DNA of 64,000 nt, from positions 1,860,001 through 1,924,000 of the forward strand of contig CAVPVB010000007.1 in NCBI GenBank assembly GCA_963709085.1. The letters run 5' to 3'. A program made the position numbers and the translations under genes. Shown piece after piece: positions 9,396 to 19,994 of this stretch; position 1 is the stretch's first letter, and the number at the start of each line of letters is the position of its first letter. The DNA is from Rhodovastum sp963709085. Its GTDB lineage: Bacteria > Pseudomonadota > Alphaproteobacteria > Acetobacterales > Acetobacteraceae. The notes under the pieces are model-generated. The model did no database searches, was not told where the DNA came from, and saw only the letters and a program-made list of their open reading frames with translations.

Positions 9396-10667
9396 TTATC
9401 TGTAATCATTTAGCACAGAAACCAAAGCCTGCATCAGGACCGCCAGATCATCAGGATCGATCGTGATCGCCGGCGAAAGATAGACGATATTCCGGAATGG
9501 CCGGACCCAAACTCCGCATTCGACGAAGCGGGCCTTCAGTGCATCGATGGCGTCGATGCGGTCCAGTTCGACCACCCCGATAGCGCCCAGCACACGGACA
9601 TCGCGCACCCGGGGGAATTCCCGGCAGGGCGCCAGCCCGTCGGCGAGTGCCGCCGAGATTGCCGCCACCTGGGCCAGGCGAGGTTCCTGTGCGAAAAGAT
9701 CGAGCGATGCGTTGGCGGCGGCGCAGGCCAGGGCGTTGGCCATGTAGGTCGGCCCGTGCATCAGCGCGTGCAGCGGATCATCCGACCAGAACGCCGCGAA
9801 CACATCCTGGCGTGCGATGGTTGCGGCCAGGGCCATGGTGCCGCCGGTCAGTGCTTTTGACAGGGTGATGATATCCGGCGTCACGCCGGCCTGCTCGCAG
9901 GCGAATAATGTGCCGGTGCGGCCGAAACCGGTGAAGATTTCATCGAAGATCAGCAGCAGGCCGTAGCGGTCGGCGGCCTGCCGCAGGTGGCGCAGCACCG
10001 CCGCGTCGTGGAAGATCATGCCGCCGGCGCCTTGCACCAGCGGTTCCACCAGGATGGCGGCCAGCGTGTCGGCGTGGCGATCAAGGAAGCGGTCGAAGGC
10101 GGCGATGCTGTCCTCGGCGCGCGGCAGCGCGATCACCGGATGTTCCGGCAGCACGCCGGCGAACAGGCTGTGCATGCCTTCGTCGGGGTCGCACACCGCC
10201 ATGGTGGCGAAGGTGTCGCCGTGATAGCCGCCCTTGAAGGCCAGCACGCGGGTGCGACCGCGTTCGCCGCGATTCAGCCAGTATTGCACCGCCATCTTCA
10301 TCGCGACCTCGACCGCGACCGAGCCTGAATCGGTGAAGAAAACCCGGTCGAGCCCGGCCGGCAGCAGCGCCGTCAGCTTGCGCGCGAGGGTCAGTGCCGG
10401 TTCGTGCACCAGGCCGCCGAACATGACATGCGGCATGGCATCGAGCTGCGCGCGCACCGCGTCGCGGATCGCCGGGTGATTATAGCCGTGGCAGGCGGTC
10501 CACCAGGAGGCGATGCCGTCGATCAGCTCCCGCCCGTCCGCCAGCACGATGCGCGAGCCGTGCGTGCGCGCCACCGCCAGGGGCGGCGGCGTGGTTTTCA
10601 TCTGCGTGTACGGCAGCCAGATATGGCGCAGGCCGGCTGAGTACCAGCCGGGTGGTGCAGCTTGCAT
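9396..10667 (-). CDS. bioA: Adenosylmethionine-8-amino-7-oxononanoate aminotransferase
   Basis: 423 residues from ATG 10667, 8 bp after the bioB stop. The open frame extends further upstream, but conservation starts at GLRHIWLPYTQMKT. BioA transfers the amino group of S-adenosylmethionine to KAPA, giving DAPA in biotin synthesis. It is a class III PLP aminotransferase: DGIASWWTACHGYNHP is the substrate-pocket signature of BioA, FDEIFTGFGRTG carries the PLP aspartate, and the Schiff-base lysine is in LSKALTGGTMA. The bioBA operon diverges from bioFD, so the four genes cover pimeloyl-ACP to biotin. Confidence 0.95.
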   Translation of the reverse strand: MQAAPPGWYSAGLRHIWLPYTQMKTTPPPLAVARTHGSRIVLADGRELIDGIASWWTACHGYNHPAIRDAVRAQLDAMPHVMFGGLVHEPALTLARKLTALLPAGLDRVFFTDSGSVAVEVAMKMAVQYWLNRGERGRTRVLAFKGGYHGDTFATMAVCDPDEGMHSLFAGVLPEHPVIALPRAEDSIAAFDRFLDRHADTLAAILVEPLVQGAGGMIFHDAAVLRHLRQAADRYGLLLIFDEIFTGFGRTGTLFACEQAGVTPDIITLSKALTGGTMALAATIARQDVFAAFWSDDPLHALMHGPTYMANALACAAANASLDLFAQEPRLAQVAAISAALADGLAPCREFPRVRDVRVLGAIGVVELDRIDAIDALKARFVECGVWVRPFRNIVYLSPAITIDPDDLAVLMQALVSVLNDYR

Positions 10668-10675
10668 GCGGGCGA

Positions 10676-11665
10676 TCAGAGCCGCATCGCCGCCATGCCG
10701 AGACGGTCCAGCAAGGCGGCGTCCCGGCTGACCGCCGCGTTGGGCGCGGTCAGCAGCTTGGCGCCGTAAAAGATCGAGTTGACGCCGGCAAGAAAGCACA
10801 GCGCGTGGGTTTCGTCGCTGATGTCCTCGCGGCCGGCGGCCAGCCGCACGAAGGAGCGCGGCATCATGATGCGGGCGGTGGCGATGATGCGCACGAAGGT
10901 GATCGGGTCCACGTCATCGCCATCGGCCAGCTTCGTGCCGGCCACCCGCACCAGCATGTTGATCGGCACGCTCTCGGGATGTTGCGGCAGGGTGGCCAGC
11001 GCGACCAGCAGGCCGGCCTGGTCGTCGGCGTTCTCGCCCATGCCGACGATGCCGCCGCAGCACACATGCATGCCGGCCTCGCGCACGTGCTCCAGCGTCT
11101 CCAGCCGGTCCTGATAGGTACGCGTGGTGATGATTTTGCCGTAATGCTCGGGCGAGGTATCGAGATTATGGTTGTAGTAGTCCAGGCCTGCATCTTTCAG
11201 CCGCTCCGCCTGTCCCCTTGTGAGCATGCCGAGGGTGGCGCAGGTCTCCAGGCCGAGCGATTTCACGCCCTCCACGATGGCGCAGATCTCGTCCAGGTCG
11301 CGGTCCTTCGGCGCGCGCCACGCGGCACCCATGCAAAACCGTGTGGCCCCGTTGGCGCGGGCGGCGCGGGCCTCCGTCAGCACCGCTTCCACCCGCATCA
11401 GCCTGGTGGCCGCGACCGAACATTCGTGGTGCACGCTCTGCGGACAATAGGCGCAGTCTTCCGGGCAGCCGCCGGTCTTGATGGACAGCAGCGCGGACAT
11501 CTGCACCGCGCAAGGGTCGAAATTCTGCCGGTGCACCGTCTGGGCGCGAAACAGCAGATCGGGAAACGGCAGATCGATCAGCGCCCGTACCTCCGGCCGC
11601 GTCCAGTCGTGGCGCAGACCGTCATCCGGCCGCGCCGCACTGCGGGAAAGGGCACTCGCTGACAT
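10676..11665 (-). CDS. bioB: Biotin synthase
   Basis: 329 residues from ATG 11665; an in-frame TTG at 11671 is possible, but aagga sits about 9 bp upstream of the ATG. BioB is a radical SAM enzyme that inserts sulfur into dethiobiotin. The SAM cluster motif CPEDCAYC (C-x3-C-x2-C) is present, as are the second-cluster residues (CMGAAWRAP, TCATLGML, CCGGIVGMGE) and the arginine-containing MPRSFVRLAAGRE. First gene of the bioBA operon. No biotin operator of the BioR type (TTATnnATAA) is visible in the 120-bp gap to bioF. Confidence 0.96.
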   Translation of the reverse strand: MSASALSRSAARPDDGLRHDWTRPEVRALIDLPFPDLLFRAQTVHRQNFDPCAVQMSALLSIKTGGCPEDCAYCPQSVHHECSVAATRLMRVEAVLTEARAARANGATRFCMGAAWRAPKDRDLDEICAIVEGVKSLGLETCATLGMLTRGQAERLKDAGLDYYNHNLDTSPEHYGKIITTRTYQDRLETLEHVREAGMHVCCGGIVGMGENADDQAGLLVALATLPQHPESVPINMLVRVAGTKLADGDDVDPITFVRIIATARIMMPRSFVRLAAGREDISDETHALCFLAGVNSIFYGAKLLTAPNAAVSRDAALLDRLGMAAMRL

Positions 11666-11785
11666 ATGCAATCATCCTTCATGGCAATCGCCCGGGCGGG
11701 GGCTCCCGCACCGGGCTGATCTGGCGGGGGAGTGTATTCGGGCCCAATTTGGCCGGCAACCTTGCCGTCTCCGGAGTTTCGCCGC

Positions 11786-12942
<1,157 letters not shown>

Positions 12943-12946
<4 letters not shown>

Positions 12947-13620
12947 GCGGCGTGTTCATCACCGCCACCGGCACCGGGGTGGGCAAAAGTTTCGTGGCCG
13001 CCGGACTGGTGCGGGCAATGCGCCGCGCCGGCCGCGGCGTTGCCGCACTCAAACCAGTGGTCAGCGGCTACGACCCGGCAACGGCGGCCGATAGCGATCC
13101 CGGCATTCTGCTGGCGGCGCTCGGGCGCGCGGTGACGGCGGAAACGGTGGCGGACATCGCCCCCTGGCGCTTCCGGGCGCCGCTGTCGCCGGACATGGCC
13201 GCGCGGATCGAGCGGCGGATGGTGGATGTGGAGGCGCTGACCGGCTTCTGCCGCGACAGGATGGCGGCGTCGGCTTGCATGGTGGTGATCGAGGGCGTCG
13301 GCGGCGTCATGGTGCCGCTGGATGACCGGCGCACGGTGCTGGACTGGATGATTGCGCTCGGCCTGCCGGCGGTGCTGGTCGGGGGCAGCTATCTGGGCGC
13401 CATCAGCCACACGCTGAGCGCGCTGGATGTGCTGGCGCGGCATGGCGTCGCGGTCGCGGCGCTGGTGGTCAGCGAGACGCCGGGCAGCAGCGTGACGCTG
13501 GCTAACACCATCGCGACGACCGCCCACTTCGCCGCGCCGGTGCCGGTTATCGCGCTGCCGTGGCAGGATGATGCAGCGGTTGCCGATCCCATTTTCGACC
13601 GGTTGGCTGCAACGCTTTAG
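12943..13620 (+). CDS. bioD: Dethiobiotin synthetase
   Basis: 225 residues, starting in the bioF stop codon. BioD closes the ureido ring of dethiobiotin from DAPA, CO2 and ATP. The modified P-loop is ITATGTGVGKSFVAAGL, followed by LKPVVSGYD and the metal/phosphate motif VVIEGVGGVMVPL. With bioF, bioA and bioB it completes the late pathway; bioC/bioH-type genes are not in the window. About 200 bp of gene-free sequence follows before the next start. Confidence 0.94.
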
Positions 13621-13823
13621 CTCCGCCAATGTGTCATCGGCGGCGGCTTGCATGCACCGGGACAGGCGCTACAACAAGCCAACCATGCCTCGCGGCCGGC
13701 ACCGCCGCCGGGACGGCCGCACACCCGGTGCCATGTCCAGAGGGAAGGGGCGGGGGCGCCCGCCATCTCGTGCGCGATCGTGACCCGGGCCGCGCAGCGT
13801 GGTGGCGGAGGGAGGCGTGCAGG

Positions 13824-15398
13824 ATGAAGCGCCGTCAGTTCTTGCAGGCCGCCGCCGGCGGGTTGGTCGCGCCCAGCTTTGCCGCCGCCCAGGGCGGCCG
13901 CGTGCTGCGCTTCGTGCCGCAGGCCGGCCTGTCCAGCCTGGATGCGGTGGCCGGCACCCAGCACGTCGTGCGCAACGCCGCCCTGCTGGTGTGGGACACG
14001 CTGTACGGCGTGAATGCCCGGCTGGAGCCGCAGCCGCAGATGTGCGAGGGCCACGAGGTCGACGCCGATTTCAGGACCTGGAGCTTCCGCCTGCGGCCCG
14101 GGTTGAAATTCCACGACGGCGCGCCGGTGCTCAGCCGCGACGTGATCGTCAGCCTGAAGCGCTGGATGGTGCGCGACACCGCGGGCCAGCAGATCGCCGC
14201 CCGGCTCGATGCGCTGGAGGCGCTGGACGATTCCCGTTTCCGCTTCCGCCTGAACCGGCCGTTCCACCGGTTGCTGTTTGCTCTCGGCAAGAGCAACGCG
14301 CCGCTCGCGCTGATCATGCCCGAGCGCATCGCCAGGACCGATCCGTTCCAGCAGATCGGCGAATTCGTCGGTTCCGGGCCGATGAAGTTCAACCGGGCGG
14401 AATGGGCGCCGGGAGCCAAGGCTATCTTCGAGAAATTTGCCGATTATCCGGCGCGCCCGGAGGCGGCCGAGTGGCTGGCCGGCGGCAAGCGCATGCTGTT
14501 CGACCGTATCGAGTGGATCAGCATGGATGCGGCCACCGCCGGGGCGGCGTTGGAGAACGGCGAGGTCGATTGGTGGGAGATGCCGTTGCCTGAGCTGGTG
14601 CCGCGGCTCAAGCGCAACCGCAACATCGCCGTGGATATCACCGACCCGCTCGGCAATATCGGCAGCCTGCGCATCAACCATTTGCAGCCGCCGTTCAACG
14701 ATGTGCGGGCGCGCCGGGCGCTGCTGATGGCGCTGTCGCAGCCGGACTACATGCAGGCCGTGGCGGGCGAGAACCCCGATCTGTGGAGCAGGCTGCCGGG
14801 TTTTTTCACTCCCGGCACGCCGATGTACACCGAAGCAGGCGGCGATATCCTGACCGGGCCGCGCGACGACGCGGCGGCGAAGAAATTGCTGGCCGAGGCC
14901 GGCCAACTCGGCGCCCGGGTGACGCTGCTCGTCGCCACCGACATCCCGATCATCCGGGCGCAGGGCGAGGTCACGCGCGATCTGCTGACCCGGCTGGGTT
15001 TCGAAACCGACTATGTGGCGACGGACTGGGCCACGCTGGGCGCGCGCCGGGCCAGGAAGGACCCGCCGGGCAAGGGCGGCTGGAACCTCTTTCACACCTG
15101 GCACGCCGGGGCGGCGTGCGTGAATCCGGCGGCGTATCCGGCGCTGGATGCCGGCGGCGACAAGGCATGGTTCGGCTGGCCGAACGCGCCCGAGGTGCAG
15201 GCGCGCCTCGGCGATTGGTACGCCGCCGCCGACCCGGCCGCCGAAAAGAAAGCCATCGCGGCGATCAACCGGGCCTCGTTCGACAACGTGACCTATGCGC
15301 CGACCGGTTTCTTCCAGATGTACCAGGCTTGGCGCACCAGCATCTCCGGCGTGGCGAAGGCGCCGTTCCCGGTGTTCTGGGGGGTGCAGAAATCCTGA
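13824..15398 (+). CDS. ABC transporter substrate-binding protein, peptide/nickel family 5
   Basis: 524 residues from ATG 13824. The N-terminus MKRRQFLQAAAGGLVAPSFA has a twin-arginine pattern (RRQFL) and a signal-like stretch, so export through Tat is likely. The rest is an SBP_bac_5 periplasmic binding protein (VWDTLYGVNARLEPQPQM, the FRLRPGLKFHDGAPVLSRDV motif, FNDVRARRALLMAL). Such proteins bind peptides, glutathione, opines or nickel complexes for ABC import. No permease or ATPase gene is adjacent, so the partner transporter must be elsewhere. It precedes the molybdenum-hydroxylase subunits by 115 bp on the same strand, but a functional link is not shown. Confidence 0.87.
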   Translation: MKRRQFLQAAAGGLVAPSFAAAQGGRVLRFVPQAGLSSLDAVAGTQHVVRNAALLVWDTLYGVNARLEPQPQMCEGHEVDADFRTWSFRLRPGLKFHDGAPVLSRDVIVSLKRWMVRDTAGQQIAARLDALEALDDSRFRFRLNRPFHRLLFALGKSNAPLALIMPERIARTDPFQQIGEFVGSGPMKFNRAEWAPGAKAIFEKFADYPARPEAAEWLAGGKRMLFDRIEWISMDAATAGAALENGEVDWWEMPLPELVPRLKRNRNIAVDITDPLGNIGSLRINHLQPPFNDVRARRALLMALSQPDYMQAVAGENPDLWSRLPGFFTPGTPMYTEAGGDILTGPRDDAAAKKLLAEAGQLGARVTLLVATDIPIIRAQGEVTRDLLTRLGFETDYVATDWATLGARRARKDPPGKGGWNLFHTWHAGAACVNPAAYPALDAGGDKAWFGWPNAPEVQARLGDWYAAADPAAEKKAIAAINRASFDNVTYAPTGFFQMYQAWRTSISGVAKAPFPVFWGVQKS

Positions 15399-15513
15399 CC
15401 CCCCGCCGTCTTCCGAACCCGCGCGGCTTGACCACATCGAACCCGAATGAGACGCTTTCCGCCAAAGCGTCGCACGCCATGCACTTTGTCGAACGCCATG
15501 GGAGAAAAAGAAG

Positions 15514-16011
<498 letters not shown>

Positions 16012-16044
16012 AAGGCCGGCGACGGCCGGGAAGAGGAACGTGCC

Positions 16045-16833
16045 ATGTACGATTTCGCCTACACCAAGCCCGCCAGCCTGGCCGATGCGGTGCAGGCCCT
16101 GGGCGGGGCGGATGCGAAGGCGCTGGCCGGCGGGCAGACGCTGATTCCGGTGCTGAAGCTGCGGCTGAACCGGCCCGCCATCGTGGTGGACCTCGCCGGG
16201 CTCGGGCTGTCCGGCATCAAGGCGACCGATGGCACGGTGACCATCGGTGCCACCACCACGCATGCAGCGGTCGCGGCCAGCCGGGAGGTGCAGCTTGCCT
16301 TTCCGGCGCTGGCCTGCCTCGCCGCCGGCATCGGCGATACCCAGGTGCGCAACCGCGGCACCATCGGCGGCAGCCTGGCCAACAACGACCCGGCCGCCGA
16401 TTATCCGGCCGCGGCACTGGCCACCGATGCCACCATCCGCACCAACAGGCGCGCGATCGCCGCCGGCGATTTCTTCCAGGGCCTGTTCACCACCGCGCTG
16501 GCGCCGGACGAGATCATTACCGAAATTGCGTTCCCGGTGCCGCAGAAAGCCGGCTACACGAAGTTCCGCAACCCGGCCTCGCACTATGCCATGGTCGGCG
16601 TGTTCGTGGCCAAAGGCGGGCAGGGGGTGCGGGTGGCGGTGACCGGCGCCGGGCAGAACGGGGTGTTCCGCCACACGGCGTTCGAGCAGGCGCTGGAGCG
16701 TGCGTGGGCGCCGGAGTCCCTGGACGGCATCAGCACGCCGGCGGACGACCTCAACAGCGACATCCACGGCAGCGCCGAATACCGGGCCCACCTGATCGGG
16801 GTGATGGCGAAGCGCGCGCTCGCCGCCAGTTGA
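16045..16833 (+). CDS. FAD-binding medium subunit of a xanthine dehydrogenase/CO dehydrogenase-type enzyme
   Basis: 262 residues, typical of CoxM-type medium subunits (about 260-290). The two FAD pyrophosphate motifs AGGQTLIPVLKLRL and TIGGSLANNDPAADYPAA are clear, and the C-terminal CO_deh_flav_C region follows (GYTKFRNPASHYAMVGVFVA). The start is preceded by gaagaggaacg. It forms an operon with the [2Fe-2S] subunit. Downstream is a strong palindromic terminator and a gene on the opposite strand, so the operon ends without the large catalytic subunit. The substrate cannot be predicted. Confidence 0.92.
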   Translation: MYDFAYTKPASLADAVQALGGADAKALAGGQTLIPVLKLRLNRPAIVVDLAGLGLSGIKATDGTVTIGATTTHAAVAASREVQLAFPALACLAAGIGDTQVRNRGTIGGSLANNDPAADYPAAALATDATIRTNRRAIAAGDFFQGLFTTALAPDEIITEIAFPVPQKAGYTKFRNPASHYAMVGVFVAKGGQGVRVAVTGAGQNGVFRHTAFEQALERAWAPESLDGISTPADDLNSDIHGSAEYRAHLIGVMAKRALAAS

Positions 16834-16847
16834 CGGAGGCAGGGTGA

Positions 16848-17027
16848 AGGAAGGCCAGGGCTCTGCCCTGGACCCGCTAAGGGCGGAGCCCTTAGAACCC
16901 ATTCGTTTTAAGGGTTTGGGGAAGAGGGGGGTGAGGAGGAGCCGCAGCATCTCCTCACCCCCCTCTTCCCCAAACCCTTCAAGTGATGGGGTCCAGGGCA
17001 GAGCCCTGGCCTTCCTTCACCCTGCTC
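16848..17027. repeat. Nested inverted repeat: two REP-like cores flanking a long hairpin
   Basis: Two copies of the dispersed core face each other: ccagggctctgccctgg at 16855-16871 and ccagggcagagccctgg at 16993-17009, each with matching flanks (gaaggaaggccaggg and its complement). A secondary palindrome taagggcggagccctta lies at 16878-16894, and a 29-bp perfect hairpin at 16910-16979. The whole block separates convergent genes. Confidence 0.75.
16910..16979. terminator. Bidirectional terminator, 29-bp perfect inverted repeat
   Basis: The arms 16910-16938 and 16951-16979 are perfect complements over 29 bp with a 12-base loop (gagccgcagcat). The stem starts aagggtttgggg. It lies between the FAD subunit gene (plus) and the aminotransferase gene (minus) and can serve both. 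Confidence 0.75.
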
Positions 17028-17030
17028 CGT

Positions 17031-18191
17031 CTACCGCCACCCGGCCAGCCGCCGGGCCGCCGCCGCCATGTCGGCTTCCGGGCCGCAATAGGAAAAGCGG
17101 ACAAAGCGATTCCCGCGGGTGCGGTCGAAATCCACCCCGGGACTCGTCGCCACCCCGGCCTCGGCCAGCATGCGGGCGCAGAAATCGCGGCTGTCATTGG
17201 TCCGGTCGCCGACATCGGCATACAGGTAGAACGCCCCCTCGGCCGGGCTCAGATGGGCAAATCCGGCCGCCGGCAGGGCGCGCAGCAGCAGGTCGCGCGA
17301 ACGGCGGTAGCGCGCCACGTTCGCTTCCAGCTCGGCGGTGCAGTCCATCGCCGCCTCGGCGGCGATCTGGGCGATGTGCGGGGCGCTGATGAACATGTTC
17401 TGCGCCAGGCACTCCACCGGCCGCACCAGGTCTGCGGGCAGCACCATCCAGCCGACTCGCCAGCCGGTCATGGAAAAATATTTCGAGAAGCTGTTGACCA
17501 CCACGGCGCTCGGGCTGAGCGCCGCCGCCGTGGCGATCGGGGCGTCGTAATGCAGCCCATGGTAAATCTCATCGGAAATCAGCCGCACCCCGTTCGCGTG
17601 GCACCAGCCGGCGATGGCGGCCAGCTCGTCCGGGTGCAGCATGGTGCCGGCCGGGTTGCAGGGGCTGGCCACGATCAGCCCGTCCGGACGCGGCGACAGA
17701 CGCTCCAGCATGGCGACATCCGGCTGGAACCGCGTCTCCGGCCCGGCCTCCAATATCACCGGCTCGATGCCGAGGGCGGCGAGGATGTTGACATAGGGGG
17801 GATAGAACGGCGCCGCCATGGCCACGCGGTCGCCCGGATCGAAGGCGGCGAGGAAGGCGAGCGGAAACGCGCCGGATGCGCCGACCGTCACGGCGATGCG
17901 CGCGGCCGGCACTTCGGCGCCGTACCATTGCGCATAATGACGCGCGATCCGCGCCCGCAGGGAGGCCAGCCCGAGCGCCTCGGTGTAGCCCATCGGTGCC
18001 CCCGCGCGCAGCGCCGCGGCGGCGGCGGCCACCGCGCCGGCCGGGGCGCCGGTGCCGGGCTGACCGACTTCCATGCGGATAACCGGGGGCGCCCCCGGCG
18101 GCAGCGCGGCCTGGCGCGCATTGGCCGCGGTGATGACATCCATTACGATGAACGGCGGCGCCGCGGCGCCGCGCCCGACCTTCAGCCCCAT
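17031..18191 (-). CDS. PLP-dependent class I/II aminotransferase
   Basis: 386 residues from ATG 18191, which shares a base with the upstream gene's TGA; the family-typical RGAAAPPFIVMDV follows. Fold type I aminotransferase: MEVGQPGTGAPAGA, SPCNPAGTMLHPDEL (PLP-pocket asparagine), SDEIYHGLHYD (aspartate), and the Schiff-base lysine in VNSFSKYFSMTGWRVGW. The arginine for the substrate carboxylate is in FVRFSYC. It resembles aspartate/aromatic-type aminotransferases, but the amino donor cannot be fixed. Translational coupling to the GGT-like lipoprotein suggests a joint role in amino-acid or gamma-glutamyl metabolism (inference). Confidence 0.88.
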   Translation of the reverse strand: MGLKVGRGAAAPPFIVMDVITAANARQAALPPGAPPVIRMEVGQPGTGAPAGAVAAAAAALRAGAPMGYTEALGLASLRARIARHYAQWYGAEVPAARIAVTVGASGAFPLAFLAAFDPGDRVAMAAPFYPPYVNILAALGIEPVILEAGPETRFQPDVAMLERLSPRPDGLIVASPCNPAGTMLHPDELAAIAGWCHANGVRLISDEIYHGLHYDAPIATAAALSPSAVVVNSFSKYFSMTGWRVGWMVLPADLVRPVECLAQNMFISAPHIAQIAAEAAMDCTAELEANVARYRRSRDLLLRALPAAGFAHLSPAEGAFYLYADVGDRTNDSRDFCARMLAEAGVATSPGVDFDRTRGNRFVRFSYCGPEADMAAAARRLAGWR

Positions 18192-19771
18192 CAATTGCCG
18201 CCGACGGCGAGCCCCGCGCCGCGCGGATCGGTGTACCAGGCGCAACTGCCCGCGTCGCCGGGCAGGTAGCCGGCGCAACTGATCGCATTGGCCCGTCCGG
18301 GCTCGGGCACCTGCCGCATCGGGACGCCGCTGCTCAGCACCACCGGCGCCCCGGTGTTCTGCATTTGCGGGGTATTCTGGCCCGGCGGTTCGCTGCTGAA
18401 CAGCGACCGCTTGCTGGTCTGCAGCGACTGCCACAACGCGTCGGCGGCGGCCACCGGCGCGCCCTCCTGGCCGGAAGCGGCGACGGCGGCATGAAATTCA
18501 TGGATGTTCGGGTTCCAGGCCAGCCCGGCCGACAGCAGCGGCGGCGGCAACCAGGCCGGCGAGGCGGCCAGCAGAACGCCGGTGCCGGGGGCAATGCGGC
18601 CGGTGCCGAACAGATTGTTCATGCTGAACGTGCAGGCCACCGCCCGGCCGTCGCGGTCGAGCGTCACCAGACTGGTGGAGGCCGGCAATGGCGGCAGCGA
18701 CGCCGTCGGCACCTGGGCGGCCAGCAGGGCGGCCGGATCGCCCTGGCCGCCTTGCGCCCGCCAGGCGGCGGCTACCGATATCGCGCGTTGCTGCGCCGCC
18801 GGCAGCGCGCCGGGCGAGGCCATCAGCACGCGGAAGGCGGCGGCCGCCGCCAGACCGCCATCGGCCGGCGGCGGCAGGAACATCGCCTGATCGCCGCCCG
18901 GCGCATCGACCTCCAGCGCGGGGGCGTAGCTCGGCAGGCTGTCGCGCAGCGATGCCGGGCTGAGGCCGCCGCCGACCTGCGCGGACGCCTCGACGATCTT
19001 GCGCGCGAGCACGCCGACATGCAGGTCGCCCACCCCGGCCACCCGCAACTGCGTCAGGGTGGCGCCCAGCTCGGGCTGGGTCATGGTCATGCCCTCGGCG
19101 AGCGGCTGGCCGTTGGGCTGGAAGAAGACTTCCCGCGCCAGCGGATCGCCGGCCAAGGGGCCGGCCACCACGGCCAGATCGCGAGCGAAGGCGCGGCTGA
19201 CCGGAATGCCGAAGCGGGCGCTCTGCTCGGCATAGATGGTGAGCGATTCGAACGGCCGGCGGCCATAACGGGCATACAGGGCGTACAGGCCGCGCGCCAT
19301 CATCGGCACCGCCGCCGGTCGCGCCCCGGGGCCGCCGACGGCACCGCCGCCCGGGCCGGGCACGAACAGCACCGCCTCGGGCACGCCGCCATTCACGCTC
19401 GACTTGTCCGGGTCATAGGCCAGACAGGCGCCGCCGCCGCCAAGCCCGGCGCGGGACGGCAGCGTCACCGTCAGCATGAACGCGGCGGCCACCGCCGCCT
19501 CCGCCGCCGTGCCGCCGCCCGACAACACCTCGCGCGCCACCAGGGCGGCGCGCGGCTCATCGGCCGAGACCCCGCCCAGGAAGCCGCTGACATAGCCCGG
19601 GGTGCCGGGCGCCTGGCCGCCACCGCCGGTGATGGCGTTGCCGACCGAGTTGGCGGCGGAATCCAGCGTCGCGCAGCCGGAAGTTGCCAGGCCCAGCGCG
19701 AGCACGATGCCGAGCCCCGCCTGCGCGCAGGGCGCCCCAAAAAACCTTGCCAGCGGCAACCTGGCCGTCAT
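18191..19771 (-). CDS. Gamma-glutamyltransferase-like lipoprotein
   Basis: 526 residues from ATG 19771. A short charged start, a hydrophobic run and the lipobox LATSGC predict a lipoprotein. The body is of the GGT family: YVSGFLGGVSADEPRAALVA, GGTAAEAAVAAAF, GLGGGGACLAYD, and the small-subunit region LVTLDRDGRAVACTFSMNNL, which matches the stretch after the catalytic threonine in GGTs. Here the residues before it read STSLVTLD, where classical enzymes have TTHYSVVD. The nucleophile is therefore shifted or replaced by serine, and the C-terminal part is shortened. Activity is uncertain. The first codons overlap an M48 protease remnant on the other strand. Confidence 0.8.
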   Translation of the reverse strand: MTARLPLARFFGAPCAQAGLGIVLALGLATSGCATLDSAANSVGNAITGGGGQAPGTPGYVSGFLGGVSADEPRAALVAREVLSGGGTAAEAAVAAAFMLTVTLPSRAGLGGGGACLAYDPDKSSVNGGVPEAVLFVPGPGGGAVGGPGARPAAVPMMARGLYALYARYGRRPFESLTIYAEQSARFGIPVSRAFARDLAVVAGPLAGDPLAREVFFQPNGQPLAEGMTMTQPELGATLTQLRVAGVGDLHVGVLARKIVEASAQVGGGLSPASLRDSLPSYAPALEVDAPGGDQAMFLPPPADGGLAAAAAFRVLMASPGALPAAQQRAISVAAAWRAQGGQGDPAALLAAQVPTASLPPLPASTSLVTLDRDGRAVACTFSMNNLFGTGRIAPGTGVLLAASPAWLPPPLLSAGLAWNPNIHEFHAAVAASGQEGAPVAAADALWQSLQTSKRSLFSSEPPGQNTPQMQNTGAPVVLSSGVPMRQVPEPGRANAISCAGYLPGDAGSCAWYTDPRGAGLAVGGN

Positions 19772-19961
19772 CCAGGACGCGGAAACCGAGACGCTGCTGC
19801 GCACCAATGCCAATCCCTTGTTCCGCGCGGCGGCCCCGGACGTGAACCTGGTCCGCATCATTCATGTGAGCGACGCTGCCATAGACTCGTTCGTGAGCAC
19901 CGGCAACCGTATGTTGATCGCCTGCCGGCCCCGCACCGCTGCGGGCACAGAACGACAATGA
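19746..19961 (+). pseudogene. N-terminal remnant of an M48-family metalloprotease
   Basis: The plus strand reads LASGNLAVIQDAETETLLRT and then NPLFRAAAPDVNLVRIIHVS, AAIDSFVSTGNRMLI. This matches the start of periplasmic M48 (BepA-like) peptidases, which normally continue into NTGLI and the HExxH zinc site. Here the frame runs into unrelated residues and stops at 19961, so the catalytic domain and TPR part are gone. A PACAQ stretch at about 19716 may be the end of its signal peptide. In related bacteria an M48 gene often lies just before a DsbA-like gene, as here, which supports a deletion at this spot. Confidence 0.6.
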
Positions 19962-19994
19962 CGAAACGAAAAACCTGATCTGAAGGGATTCCGA

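Noticed and set aside
11666..11785. Biotin operator or BioR site between bioB and bioF
   Set aside because: No TTATnnATAA-like or BirA-type palindrome could be found in the gap.
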